From Chara braunii (taxonomy: Eukaryota > Streptophyta > Charophyceae > Charales > Characeae): 32,530 nt of DNA. Location of the stretch: contig BFEA01000146.1 in the NCBI GenBank assembly GCA_003427395.1, positions 652,567 to 685,096 on the forward strand. The letters are read 5' to 3'. Below the pieces are notes generated by a model, which saw only the letters and a list, made by a program, of their open reading frames with translations, did no database searches and had not been told where the DNA came from. Position numbers and translations under genes: made by a program. This document shows positions 1 to 9,892 of this stretch, one piece after another; positions within the stretch are counted from its first letter, which is position 1, and each line of letters opens with the position of its first letter.

Positions 1-404
1 CTCGGGGCCGGGGCCGGGGTGCTGGGTGCCGGGGCCGAGGTCCCGCTGGGGTGCCGGGGATCGGGCGGGTGCGGGGGTCTTCAGCGGGGTCCAGGGGTCG
101 GCGCCCCCGCGGGAGGGGGTCCGGGGGTGAAATCACGGCCCCGGCTTTGTCCCCGGGTGACAACCCTACCTGCAGTGCCACGTGGCAACTTACTGTGGAT
201 TTGAAGACCCCCTGTTTCAGGGGCTGCTCTACAGAGGTGAGGGTCTGCTCACACAGCAGACCCTAGATCTGCAGATCTGCAGAACTGTTGCTGCTGGGGG
301 CTGATCAAGATCTCATCCCCCTTTCTCCTCCAACTAGCTGCTGCAGCGAAGGCCAAGACCCTCCTGGTCTTGGTGTACCTTGTGCCCTTGGAGACACCAA
401 GGGC
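1..404. other. GC-rich, palindrome-dense block
   Basis: No gene is recognised. The first 130 bases are G-rich on the + strand, with repeated GGGGCCGGGG-like runs. From 205 to 404 there is an unusual series of perfect inverted repeats. They are CCCCTG/CAGGGG with a 3-nt loop (209-223), AGGGTCTGCT/AGCAGACCCT with a 5-nt loop (240-264), the 14-bp palindrome AGATCTGCAGATCT (265-278), CCAAGACC/GGTCTTGG with a 5-nt loop (353-373), and GCCCTTGG/CCAAGGGC with a 5-nt loop (384-404). Short ORFs here have no recognisable domain. Confidence 0.7.
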
Positions 405-900
405 CAGACATCTCTTCTCTCTCCCCCCTTCCTCTACTAACCCACTCTCCCAACCTCTCCTCTCTCCTATTACTCACCCCTTCTCTTTCCCCCACCTTCT
501 ACTGCATCTTTTCTCTCCTCCTTTTACCTTCCCCACCCCACCTTTCTCCCACCACCCATTCTTTTATTCTCCTTTCTTTATTTCTTTTCTTTTCTTTCCT
601 CCTTTTCTCCTTGCTTCTTGATCCCTCTCCACCTTTCCCCAACCCTCCTCTCCCCCAACTACCACCACATCATCCCCCCCCCTTCCACTTCCATCTTTTC
701 TCTCTCCCACCTATTTCTTTCTTTTCTCCTTCACTTTTTCATTCCCCTTCCCCCGTACTTCATTTTTTTTTCGTTTTTCTTCTTTCTATCTCTGTTTTGA
801 TCTATCTTTTCTCTTTTTTCCAAAAATTCAAATTATTTTCTTCCCCACCTTCTTTTCTCATTTTCTGATTTCTTTCATTTATTTTTTCTATTTATTCTGA
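405..900. repeat. Pyrimidine-rich (C/T) low-complexity tract
   Basis: About 500 bases almost free of purines on the + strand (runs of TCTCCC, TTTCTT, CCACC). Open frames through it translate to Pro/Ser/Leu/Phe-only peptides, the expected product of C/T bias, so I do not call a gene. Confidence 0.85.
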
Positions 901-960
901 AAATTCGATTTTCTTTACGACAACCCTAAATCTGATTAGGTGTTTGTCTTTCTTGCTGTT

Positions 961-1285
961 GGCACACGTTTTGACCCCGTGGGAGTAACGAAGTGCTCCC
1001 GAAATTTTCTGATTTTCTCTTACTTGGTCTTTTTCGGCACACTTCGACCCCATGGGGGTAACGAAATGCTGCCAAAATTTTTGAAAAATCAGATACTCCA
1101 TTTCTCTCCCCCTCCTCATCCACTTATTTACTTATTTATTTATTTATTTATTTATTTTTTGATTTTTTTTATTTTTTTTTTTGCGGCATCTTGAAACCTA
1201 GTGTGCTCACCTTGGTCTCTCCTTTCCCCTTGGCACATTCTTGACCCCATGGGGGGTAAGGAAATGCTGCCGAAAATTTCAAAAA
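961..1285 (+). repeat. Three degenerate copies of a GGCAC...GACCCC...AAATTT repeat
   Basis: A unit of about 45-50 bases recurs near 961-1008, 1036-1083 and 1232-1283. Each copy has GGCACA, then a TTGACCCC or TCGACCCC block, a CATGGGGG or GTGGGAG core, GTAACGAA or GTAAGGAA, TGCT, and an AAATTT end. Two copies are preceded by a TTGGTCT pyrimidine stretch. Spacing is irregular (about 75 and 196 bases), so this is a dispersed cluster and not a regular array. Origin unknown. Confidence 0.65.
1124..1160. repeat. (TTTA)n microsatellite
   Basis: Runs of TTTA tetranucleotides followed by T-rich sequence to about 1182. A second, looser TTTA-rich stretch lies at 1318-1400. Confidence 0.85.
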
Positions 1286-1487
1286 AATAAATATTGTTTT
1301 TTTCTCTTCACATCTTTTTACTTATTTATTTAATTATTTTTATTATTTATTTATTTCCATAATTATTTTTATTTTCTTTCGAAATCTTGCTGTTTATTTA
1401 TTTTTCTCCCGCCTTCCCCCCCCCTATGCTTGCTATCTTATTTTCTTGATTAGGTCACCGGTACCCTACCCTAACCACTTAAACTTC

Positions 1488-1529
1488 GGTTAGGGTTTTC
1501 TTAGGGTTTTTCTAGGGTTTAGGGTTCGT
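1488..1529 (+). repeat. Interstitial telomere-like TTAGGG/TTTAGGG cluster
   Basis: Four GGGTT-type units occur in about 40 bases: TTAGGG, TTAGGG, TAGGG and TTTAGGG, separated by T-rich linkers. They include one exact plant-type TTTAGGG followed by GGTTC. CCCTACCCTAACC just upstream is the complementary pattern. It is too short for a telomere. It could be an interstitial remnant or a telo-box type promoter motif. Confidence 0.5.
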
Positions 1530-1712
1530 CAACCCCCCCCCTACTCCCCTTCCTATTCGGGCACCCTGAACCTGAACCACCCCTCCCCCTTTGACGGCGC
1601 CCGCGCCAGCCTTGCTAGCGTCATCCGCCGCCTTCTACTGCGGACCCCCTCCTACGCCCTCCGCTCACGCGGACCTCTCCTGGCCCCCTCCAGTCCGGCC
1701 CGTCACCTCCCC

Positions 1713-3760
1713 ATGGCCGACGGTGTGTCACACGCCGCCAACGCGGCGACGACCACGACACAGGGCTCCACACCCGTGCCGACGGACCAGGGCCACCAGC
1801 CCCAGAGGGATGTGCACACCCTCCTCACCTCCCTCCTTGCGCCCATCCAGGCGCAACTCGCGACCCTCGCGCCCTTATAGGCGCAGGTGGCGACCCTTGC
1901 CGCCGGCATGCAGCAACTCCAGGACGCTGCGTGTCCTTCATCTCCTGGCTCCCAGTCCGGGCCCCCCGTCCTCCGACAGGGTGGCCATGGTGGAGCTTCC
2001 TCCTCTGCTGCCCCTGACCCAACCATCTTGGTGACTGTCCACGCCCCTAGCACGACGGCCGCCACGAGCCAGACCCTCCCTCAGTCCACGGGCGCACCCG
2101 CCTAGATTCCGGTTACGACGGCCACGGGACCACAACCCGCTACCATGGTCTCAACTTTTTCGGGTGCCCCGCTTCTCCCTTCCCTTCGCACGACCGCAAC
2201 GCCACTTGGCTCTCCCCCCTCTGGGATGCCCCGTGCCGCTCGTGCGTCCACTTCCCCCACTTTCTCTCCTGCTACCCCTCGCACGACCTACGTTCGAGGT
2301 CTCGAGGACGAGATTGCCCAGCTCCGGGCCGACCTCGCCCTCTCATGCCTTCAGCCTCCCCCACCTTCACAGGTGGCCGCGCCTTCCGGCGCACCCCCTT
2401 CTTCCTCTACTCTTCCTCCCATGCAAGCTCGCTTCCCTCGCCCTACACCCTACCCATCCCCATCCTACCTCCTCCCCATCCCCTCGGTTGTTGCGACCTC
2501 TTCTACCGTAGCTCCCGTGCAGCCTGCCGTTGTTTCCCCCGCCGCTCCACCATGCGGCCCGAGCGTACAGTCAACTGTGCCTCCTCCTCCAAGACCTGCG
2601 CCGACTTATTCAGCCGTAGCGCAGTCCCCTACTTCGCGTTCTCCTCGCCGCCAAAACGGTGGCGCACCACTCGTCCGCTTGACGGATATTGCCTTGTATG
2701 ATGGTATAGGCATAGGCGTGTCTCGGTGGCTACAGTCTGCCACCCGCACGCTCCAGCTCATGGGTGCCGCACCCGACACGTGGGTGACTCACCTCTCCAC
2801 GCGCCTGCGGGGCGGTCCTTTCGACGTCTGGGAGGATTTCTACGCTTACTCCGTTCGTGCGGGTCGGACTCCGACCTTCATGGATTTCCAGGCGTTCCTC
2901 GAGGATCGCTTCGGAGCCCGATATGATGTGACTGATGCCTTCGAGCGTGTCGTCACTACACGTTGGTCCGACTCTGGTGGCGCTGCCGGCCTGGATCGCC
3001 ACATCCAGGTCTTTCAGGACGCCCGCCTCATTTGTGACATGGCGTTCCTCCCCGAGGTGGCCCTTATCGATCGTTTCTTGGCCAACCTTCCGCTCGAGTA
3101 TCGCTCGGAGCTATGGCGGTGCGAGTTCACATCGGCCCCGCAGGCTTACGAGGCCGCCAGGGACCATCAGCGGATGCGAGCCCGTCTTCACCCCGCCTCC
3201 TCCTCCAAGCCTCAGCGCACGGGCTACGCCTCCTCCTCCTCTCACGACACTTCCGAGCGTCTTCCCCTTTCCGCGGTCGCCCCCGCCGTTCTGTGCAGCA
3301 GGGCCGCCACTTTACGTGCCGCTTCAGCTCGCTCGAGTATGGTGAGCAGGACGCTGGTGCCCCGCTGTCACCAGAGGGTGACCATAGCGACGACCTCGAC
3401 CTCGGCGAGGCCGTCCACCACCACCTAGAGGACCCTACTCTCCCTATGGCTGAGCGCCTCCAGCTCATCCTGTCCACCCTTTCCCGGGCACGCAGCCGCC
3501 CTGGTCACGCTGGCGCGTCGCCCCCCGAGGTCCCTCAAGAGGACCTCCCTCAGGGCTTTGTTCCTCCTCCCGGTGTCCTTTCCGCTAAGGAGCGTGCGAC
3601 TATTTTGGGCCGACGTGGGTGTTTGCGCTGCCGCTTGGACGGTCATACCTCCTCGCGGTGCCCTTATACCACCGCCCTTGACCGCCACTACGCTGACCTT
3701 TCCCGCCAGCGTCGTGCTCAGTCCCCCTCCGGCGCCTCGCATCCCCGCGACGCCTCCTAG
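1713..3760 (+). pseudogene. gag: Element 1 gag (capsid plus CCHC zinc knuckle), disrupted
   Basis: Encodes the structural Gag of an LTR retrotransposon, which would assemble cytoplasmic virus-like particles. I take the ATG at 1713 (MADGVSH...) because its frame is continuous with the capsid. Two in-frame TAG codons at 1878-1880 and 2103-2105 interrupt it. The N-terminal part holds a leucine/glutamine heptad-like stretch, then a long Pro/Ser/Ala linker. The capsid-like part (about 2670-3180; aromatic landmarks SRWLQ, FDVWEDF, FLANLPLEYRSELW) resembles the Retrotrans_gag family. Near 3250-3320 the frame must change, because the acidic tail and the zinc knuckle lie in frame 2. The knuckle at 3620-3661 fits C-x2-C-x4-H-x4-C exactly (CLRCRLDGHTSSRC). 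Frame 2 ends at TAG 3758-3760. Confidence 0.8.
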
Positions 3761-3990
3761 CCACGGTGCAGTGTACACCTGCGCCCTCCTCAGTAGTCGG
3801 CTTCCCGACATCCCCATCGTGGTTTGCCCCTCTCGCTACTGGAGTTGAGGTCTCGCAGGATCCGACAGAGTGTACTCAGCCCTCTGTCGCAGTACCGTCT
3901 GCGCCTCCGCAGACCACCGTCTCCCCTCCTTCCCCACCGTGACTACCGACGCGTCGAGCTATTCGCTCAGCCCATTGCAGTGAGCAACTT

Positions 3991-4540
3991 GTGACTCGCG
4001 AGGATGTTGTGTCCTCTCTTCTGGACTTGAGCATGCTCCAGGCTCGTCAGGAGCGACTCACCCTCCATGTCGCTGCCCTGCGTCGCCTTCTCACCATCCT
4101 CTCTGACCCTGCTCGCACCCTCCCGATCATCCCCGTACGACTGGGGACCTCCACGAGGGTGTACTCAGCGCTGTGGGATTCCGGTTCTCAGGGCGACTTC
4201 ATTCACCCTCCCCGTGTGGTGAAAGAAGCCCCTTACCCACGACCGGGTTTCCGACTCCCATCTCTGTCACCCTAGGGGATGACAAGACCCAACGCTTCTT
4301 CGATCAGACGGTCACCGATCTCCCTTTCTTCCTCACTCTCGAGCCGACTGATCCTCCCCCGGCGTCTCGTCGCCACTGCTTCTGTGCACATTTCGATGTG
4401 ATGGAGACGGGGTACGACTTCATTCTCGGCACTCCGTGGTCTCGTCGGTTCCGCAGCACCGAGGCCGATTGGGCGACCAACACTCTCGTTCTCAAAACGA
4501 AGTGTGGACAGACGTATCGTGTACCTTTCATAGGTACCAC
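3991..4540 (+). pseudogene. Element 1 retroviral-type aspartic protease, frameshifted
   Basis: Would cleave the Gag-Pol polyprotein during particle maturation. The catalytic Asp lies in ALWDSGSQGDFIHP (about 4160-4205, frame 1), the usual hydrophobic-x-D-S/T-G flap-side signature. The second family landmark, YDFILGTPW, lies at about 4415-4440 but in frame 3. One frameshift between about 4205 and 4255 therefore splits the domain, and frame 1 closes at TAG 4273-4275. About 230 bases between the gag stop (3760) and this region carry no recognisable domain. No start is assigned, since protease is normally made by read-through or frameshift from gag. Confidence 0.75.
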
Positions 4541-4599
4541 TGCGACACCACGCCCCGATCCTCCTCCCCCGGAGCCTTCCGTGCCCACACCATCTCCTT

Positions 4600-6400
4600 C
4601 TATCACTGTCACTTCGCCTCGGCAGTTCACCCACTTCATCCGACAGGACGACGTCACCTTCTTTATGGTGAACGTGGCGGATCTCTTACACTATGATCCA
4701 CACTGTCCCGACGCCGAGCTCATCCCTCTGGAGCCAGATCCTCCTTCTATCTCCATGGCTCTCATCTCTACATCCCACCCTCCGCCATCCGTCGAGTCCA
4801 CCCCGCCGTCGCGCGCTGACGCTGACGCTGAGGAACTCGCACGATATACGACCGACCTGGAGCCCGCAGTTCGTGACCTCATTCGAGAGTACCACAACGT
4901 TTTCCCATCGTCGTTCTCGTACGCTAGCATCCCACCGATGCGTGACGTCGAGCACTCCATCCAGCTTGTGCCTGACTATCGTGTTCACCACCAGACACCC
5001 TACAGACTCTCGATCCCCGAGGCCACCGAACTCAAGCGTCAACTTGAGGAGCTCCTGAGGCTGGGTTTCATTAAACCCAGCAACTCCCCATGGGGTGCAC
5101 CCGTCCTCTTTGCTCGCAAAGCGGATGAAACTCTCCGTCTCTGTATCGACTATCGCGGCCTCAACCGCTACACGGTTAAGAACAGCTACCCCATGCCTCG
5201 TTCCGATGAGTTGTTCGACCGCCTAGCAGGCAACCGCTTCTTTACGAAGATTGATCTTCGTAGCGGTTACCATCAGATCCGCGTCGCTGCAGCCGACCAG
5301 CCGACGACCGCGTTCCGATCGCGATTCGGCCACTACGAGTTCACGGTGATGCCATTCGGCCTCACCAACGCACCCGCTACCTTTCAGAGGGCGATGAACG
5401 ACATCTTCAGGGATATCTTGGAGCAGTACGTTCTCGTCTACCTCGGCGATATCCTGGTCTACAGTCGTACCCTTGAGGAGCACCTCAGACACCTCCGCGA
5501 CGTCCTTGACCGCTTGCGCAGACATGGCTTCTACGCCAAGCTGAGCAAGTGCCGCTTTGCCCAGCACAAAGTGAATTTCTTAGGACACTACGTGTTTGAC
5601 CAGGGTCTCCACATGGACAACGCGAAGATCACTGCTATCGAGGAGTGGCCCGTCCCCACATCCGCCAAGCAGCTTCGCAGCTTCCTACGCCTGACCAGCT
5701 ACTATAGTAATTTCATCCAAGGATACGCTAGGTATTCCTACGACCTTACCTCCACCCTCCTCCGGAAGAACCCACCCTGGGCTTGGATACCCCTCCATGA
5801 GGACGCCTTCCGCGCCCTCAAGAAGGCGGTGACATGCGCACCGGTTCTTCACCTACCCGATTTTGATCGCCCTTTTATCCTTACCACCGATGCGTCAGAC
5901 TTTGCTGTAGGAGCAGTGCTTTCTCAGATCTTCCCCTCCTCTCCTGATTCCTCTCATCCTCGTATCCCTCGTTTCCCACCACCTACCCCCACCACTCCTT
6001 CCCGACTGACGCCTACTCGTCCAGCTACTGACGAACCTTCTATTGACTATTCTCCTACCATCGCCGAGGACGGCACTGTCGAGTCTCGCTCAGGTGATTG
6101 TCCGATAGCCTTCTACCCCTGTCAGCTCCTGCCCGCCGAGATAAACTACACTGCTGATGAACATGAGGTTCTCGCAGTAGTTTATGCCGCTCGCACTGGC
6201 GTTACTACCTGCACGGGGCACCTTTCACGGTGCGCACGGACAACTCTGTTGTCCAGGCTTTTCTGACAAAGCCGAAGCTCACTCCTCGACAGGCTCGCTG
6301 GTGGCGCGACCTATTCGAGTTTAGTTTCACCACTGAGCACATCAAGGGTGAGACTAATCGGGTCGCAAATGCCTTATCCCGGCGCCCTGACCACGACCAG
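4600..6400 (+). pseudogene. pol: Element 1 reverse transcriptase-RNase H, catalytic Asp lost and frameshifted
   Basis: Would copy element RNA to cDNA and degrade the template. RT (about 4938-5700, open frame 4173-6266) shows [51 protein letters not shown] and the thumb landmark FLGHYV. The active-site box reads YLGD (5439-5450) where the family has YxDD, so the first Asp is Gly and polymerase activity should be lost. RNase H follows (TTDASDFAVGAVLSQ; Asp at 5889-5891). It carries a Pro/Ser/Thr-rich insertion of about 59 residues (about 5930-6105) before the IAFYP strand. A frameshift near 6195 moves the rest (RTDNSVV, IKGETNRVANALSRR) to frame 2. The last motif has Asn where many relatives have Asp. 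Confidence 0.9.
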
Positions 6401-8116
6401 GAGCAGATCCATCTCTCTTCCATCTCGGTCACCACCGTCCACCACTCGGTGATCGACGAGTTTCGCACTCAGTACCGCCACTGCCCCGACTATCGCGACA
6501 TCCACGCGACCCTTCGGAGTGGCAAGACCGTCCCGAACTACTCTCTCGGGGACAACGGTCTCGTGTACTGGCACTGTTCACAGGGCACCAGAGAGCCCCG
6601 TATTTGCATTCCCTCCACTGGACAGCTACGTATTCGAGCAGTAGCAGAGTTCCATGACCAGGCAGCCGCCGGTCATATGGGCTTCCACAAGACGTTGGCT
6701 CGTGTAAGCCGCCTGTACGTCTGGCCGAAGCGCAAAAACTTTGTGAAGGACTACGTCGCAGAGTGTCCCACCTGTCAGGAGGTGAACAATGCGAACCACT
6801 TGCCTTATGGTTTGCTCCAGCCTATCCCTGAGGGTCGTTGGCAGTCCATCTCGATGGACTTTATCGGTCCTCTTCGTCCTCCGACCCCTCGCGGTCATGA
6901 TGCTATCCTGGTCGTCGTCGACCGCTTCACGAAGCGTGCACGCTTTGTTCCGTGCTGCTATGCCATCAGTGCACGTGAGGTCGCCGACATCGTGTTTGAC
7001 CGAGTCGTGCGTGACCACAACTTACCTCTGATCATCATATCTGACCGTGACCCGCGCTTTACCAGCCGATTCTGGCGACGACTCCACGAGGTGTACGACA
7101 CCCAGCTCCGCTTCTCCTCGTCTTACCATCCTCAGACTGATGGTCAGACGGAGATCACGAACAGGACTCTCGGAGATATACTCCGAAAGATTGTTCGTGA
7201 CGACCAGCAGTGGGATCTCCATCTTGCCCACGCGGAGATAGCCTACAACCACNCCGTCTCGCCAGCCACGGGGATGTTGCCTTACTATTGCGACCTCGAC
7301 TATCACCCTCGTGTTCCCGCGGACTTCCTTCGACCGTCATAGATGCACCCCGACATGAGTTGTCCCGCGCTGGATGATTGGGTTGCACACATGGCGTCGA
7401 TCATGAAGACCGCACATGAGCACATAGCCGTCTCCCAAACTCGCATGGCAGCACATGCGAACCGATCGAGGATGGATCATCCATTCAAAGTCAGTGATGA
7501 TGTGCTTATCGGCGCCCGCCACTTACAGCTCGAAGCGGACACGCTTCGCAAGTTTCGGCGTCGCTTCTTTGGCCCATGCCGCATCCTCCAGGCCGTTGGT
7601 TTTAATACGGCATCTAGCTCGGTCAACTTCCGCGTGAAGTTGCCCGACTACCTACGCCAGGCTCGTGTGCACGATGTCTACGACGTCTCGTTACTACGTC
7701 CTTATCGCAGACCGTCTGAGCGTTTCGCTGGATGACCATACGAGCGCCCTCCACCCATCATGGTGGACGGCCACGAGGAGTTCCTCGTTTCANACATCAT
7801 TGGTCGCCGAGTCACCGATGACAACCCTCCCCACGTCGAGTATCTCGTACGTTGGAAGGGTTACCCTGATGAGGAGGCCACCTGGGAGCCCCTCGAGCAC
7901 TTGCAGCACGCTCGCATGTTGTTGCGTGCCTATGACCGTGCTCGTCGTGCTGGGTTCACTGCTCCTCCTCAACCCACTGACCCTCCTCCTTCTCCCCCGG
8001 ATGAGGAGACCGTTGAAGTCGAGCCTTCTCCATCTGAGGCAGACCTTCAGCAGCAGCCGGATGCTTCCGAGTGTCCACAGCGCACTCGTCGTCGTCCTGC
8101 TCGGTACGACGATTGA
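6400..8116 (+). pseudogene. Element 1 integrase with GPY/F-like region and C-terminal chromodomain, two stops
   Basis: Would insert the cDNA into chromatin, with the chromodomain reading histone marks. One frame covers the whole stretch but is cut by TAG 7340-7342 and TGA 7733-7735. The zinc-binding domain has two His and two Cys (6674, 6686, 6764, 6773). The catalytic core is intact in its triad: Asp 6857 (SMDFIGP), Asp 7043 (SDRDPRF), Glu 7151 (GQTEITN). Exactly 35 residues lie between the second Asp and the Glu. FFGPCRI (about 7570) is GPY/F-like. The chromodomain (about 7775-7940) has EYLVRWKGYP and TWEP, with the aromatic positions of a classical chromovirus type. TGA 8114-8116 ends the frame. 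Single Ns at 7253 and 7793 fall inside codons. Confidence 0.9.
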
Positions 8117-9286
8117 CTATGACTTACCTTCCCACGTCCTTGACTTCTCAGTACTTCATCCACTCCAGTTCTGTTACTTCAACTCGTCGACGTTGTGGAT
8201 CTTCCTCGACGGCATTCCGGACTTCTCATCGTGGACGTCATCGGCAACTTCATGGACTTCGTCACGATCAGCTCTGCCTACTTCAGACGTCATCACTCCC
8301 TTACCACTTTACCCTGTACAGTATCCTGCTTATGTCGCATGATGGTCTCCGTTTAGCCGGGTTCCTCTGAGTTGGGCTCTTCCTTGGTATACGCATAGGC
8401 ATCGGGACCGTAGCGTTGCCTTGGCTTCCCATCTTATGGATCTAGCTCCGACTTCCCCACCTTAGGAGTCATCTGCATGATTCCCTTACCCATCATCTTT
8501 CTACCCTCTGCCGGCCCTCACGCCCTAGTTAGGCAGCCCCACATGCTTCATCTAGGTGCGCCCAGTATACCAGGCTTCCTTGTTCCCTTGCATGGTCGAC
8601 CCCCCATAGCGGTCACCCCTTAGTCGAGCATTACCCCCCCTGACGGTCTATCTGTTAGGGTCATTGGTCTTGTTCGCTCCCAGTTCCCTACCCTTATGGA
8701 GCCTGATGACATGTGTTTCCCCTGTCACTACGTGTGGATGCCCTTAGGAGTTTTCGACCCCTAGGCTGCATTCGCCACCCTCAGAGACCATCCCACCCTT
8801 TGGTTTGCGACACACTTCTCGTGTGACATATGATTGACTTGTTGTTGCTTGTTGCTCTCAGACTGAGGCTTCTGCCTCTGACATTTCTAGGATTTAGTTG
8901 TTCTGCTTTTGCTGTTCTTAGGACTTATACACTAGTCAGTTGTTCCCGGACTGAGGCTAGTGCCTCCAACATTCTAGGATCTAGTTGTCACTACTTTTTG
9001 CTTTCCTAGGACATGTATGCTAGTTAGCTGCTTCTGCTTTCCCTAGGACATGTATGCTAGTTAGTTGCTTCTGCTTTTACTTAGGCTGTTAGCTGTGACA
9101 TTGCTGTTTTGTGACATCTGATATCCTAGGTTGCATTGCATGGACTCAGCATGGAGCTTGCTCCACATCCTAGACTACTCAGGTTTTCTTTTTTCTTTGG
9201 TAGAGTTCCGCTTCTTGGCGGAAGCGTGCTTGTATCTAGGCGATCCATCACAGGCCGAGGATCGTGTAGCGGACCTCTGGGTGGCC
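8117..9286 (+). other. Element 1 3' non-coding region with short tandem repeats
   Basis: No domain is seen in any frame. Two degenerate copies of an 88-bp unit start at 8861 and 8949 (GACTGAGGC...GCCTC...TCTAGGAT). They run into two nearly exact copies of a 37-bp unit at 9005 and 9042 (CCTAGGACATGTATGCTAG...). These lie where a 3' untranslated region and the start of a 3' LTR would be expected. No clear polypurine tract followed by TG was found. Confidence 0.55.
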
Positions 9287-9840
9287 TGTGAGACCAGCCT
9301 GTGAGACCAGCCCCTTGGCCTGTTCTCACAGGCCTGGGTTCTATTTGGGGGGCAGTCCAGTCCAGTCCAGGCCGGTACCTCTGTCGGTACCAGCCAGTCC
9401 AGTCCCGTCCCGTCAGTCCGCTGGGGTATACCCCAGCCTTTGTCTGTTTTTCAGGATCATTCTACAGTTGCACGATTTTGGAGTACGTGCGTTGGAGTCT
9501 TGCGTGGGAGCTGCGCTGTGCATCTCGCTCCCCCCTTCTTCCTCCATCTCCATCTCTATCACTAGCGGAGCACCACACCTGGTGGGTCCGCTACATTCAG
9601 CCATTCATTGCTATTCTTAATATTCTTTATTGTTTGAATAAGAGAGGGGGAGATAAGGAGGGGGAGTTGGTTGGCGAGAGAAGGGGGTTTTGTCATTGGT
9701 CTTTTGCTGGTGTGCATCTTCTTCTTCGTCTTCCTTTGACTCTCTCTCCTCTCAAGTTCATTCATTTCTTTTTGCAATTGGTCGGCATTGCATTTCATTG
9801 TGTGTACTTGCACTTCGGAATTGGCCAGGATCGTAACACC
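9287..9840 (+). repeat. Candidate 3' LTR of element 1 (right end well supported, left end uncertain)
   Basis: The right part (about 9590-9840) is similar to the reverse complement of both 14654-14990 and 24376-24620, ending in GGATCGTAACA. That identifies it as the U5-side end of the same LTR family. Upstream of 9590 the similarity stops, so the U3/R part differs. A possible left end is TGTGAGACC at 9287, within a duplicated CCTGTGAGACCAG (9285-9297 and 9298-9310), but this is a guess. It also contains a CAGTC-rich stretch and the 18-bp palindrome at 9420-9437. Confidence 0.45.
9420..9437. repeat. 18-bp perfect palindrome
   Basis: GCTGGGGTATACCCCAGC reads the same on both strands. It lies in the candidate 3' LTR, just after CCAGTCC-type short repeats, and could be a protein-binding site or an RNA hairpin. 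Confidence 0.8.
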
Positions 9841-9892
9841 TCCCTTCCTTCTTTCTCTTCTTTCTTTCTTTCTTTCTCTTCCTCCTCCTTTT

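Larger units (their letters stand above)
1713..9840 (+). mobile_element. Element 1: degraded Ty3/gypsy chromovirus, 5' LTR not found
   Basis: Domains read 5' to 3' on the + strand as capsid, CCHC knuckle, aspartic protease, RT, RNase H, zinc-binding integrase with DD35E, GPY/F-like region and chromodomain. That is the order of Ty3/gypsy chromoviruses. The 3' boundary at 9840 is inferred, because the last 250 bases (about 9590-9840) match the ends of the LTRs at 14654 and 24376 (read on minus) and stop with ...GGCCAGGATCGTAACA. A matching 5' LTR, PBS or target duplication was not seen upstream of 1713, so the element is probably truncated or its 5' LTR has diverged. At least three frameshifts and four in-frame stops make it non-autonomous. 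Confidence 0.75.

Noticed and set aside
380-868. 162-codon + strand frame
   Set aside because: It lies wholly in the pyrimidine tract, and the peptide is only Pro/Ser/Leu/Phe. Neighbouring frames are open too.
892-1123. Minus-strand frames with repeated TPMGSK/SHGVK peptides
   Set aside because: The repeated peptide simply mirrors the GACCCCATGGGG DNA repeat, and no domain is present.
1591-2034. 147-codon + frame at the start of element 1
   Set aside because: Arg/Pro-rich shadow. The frame of the ATG at 1713 is continuous with the capsid and gives a better gag N-terminus.
7665-8342. 225-codon + frame over the chromodomain and 3' region
   Set aside because: Most of it overlaps the true chromodomain frame in another phase, and it has no recognisable domain.
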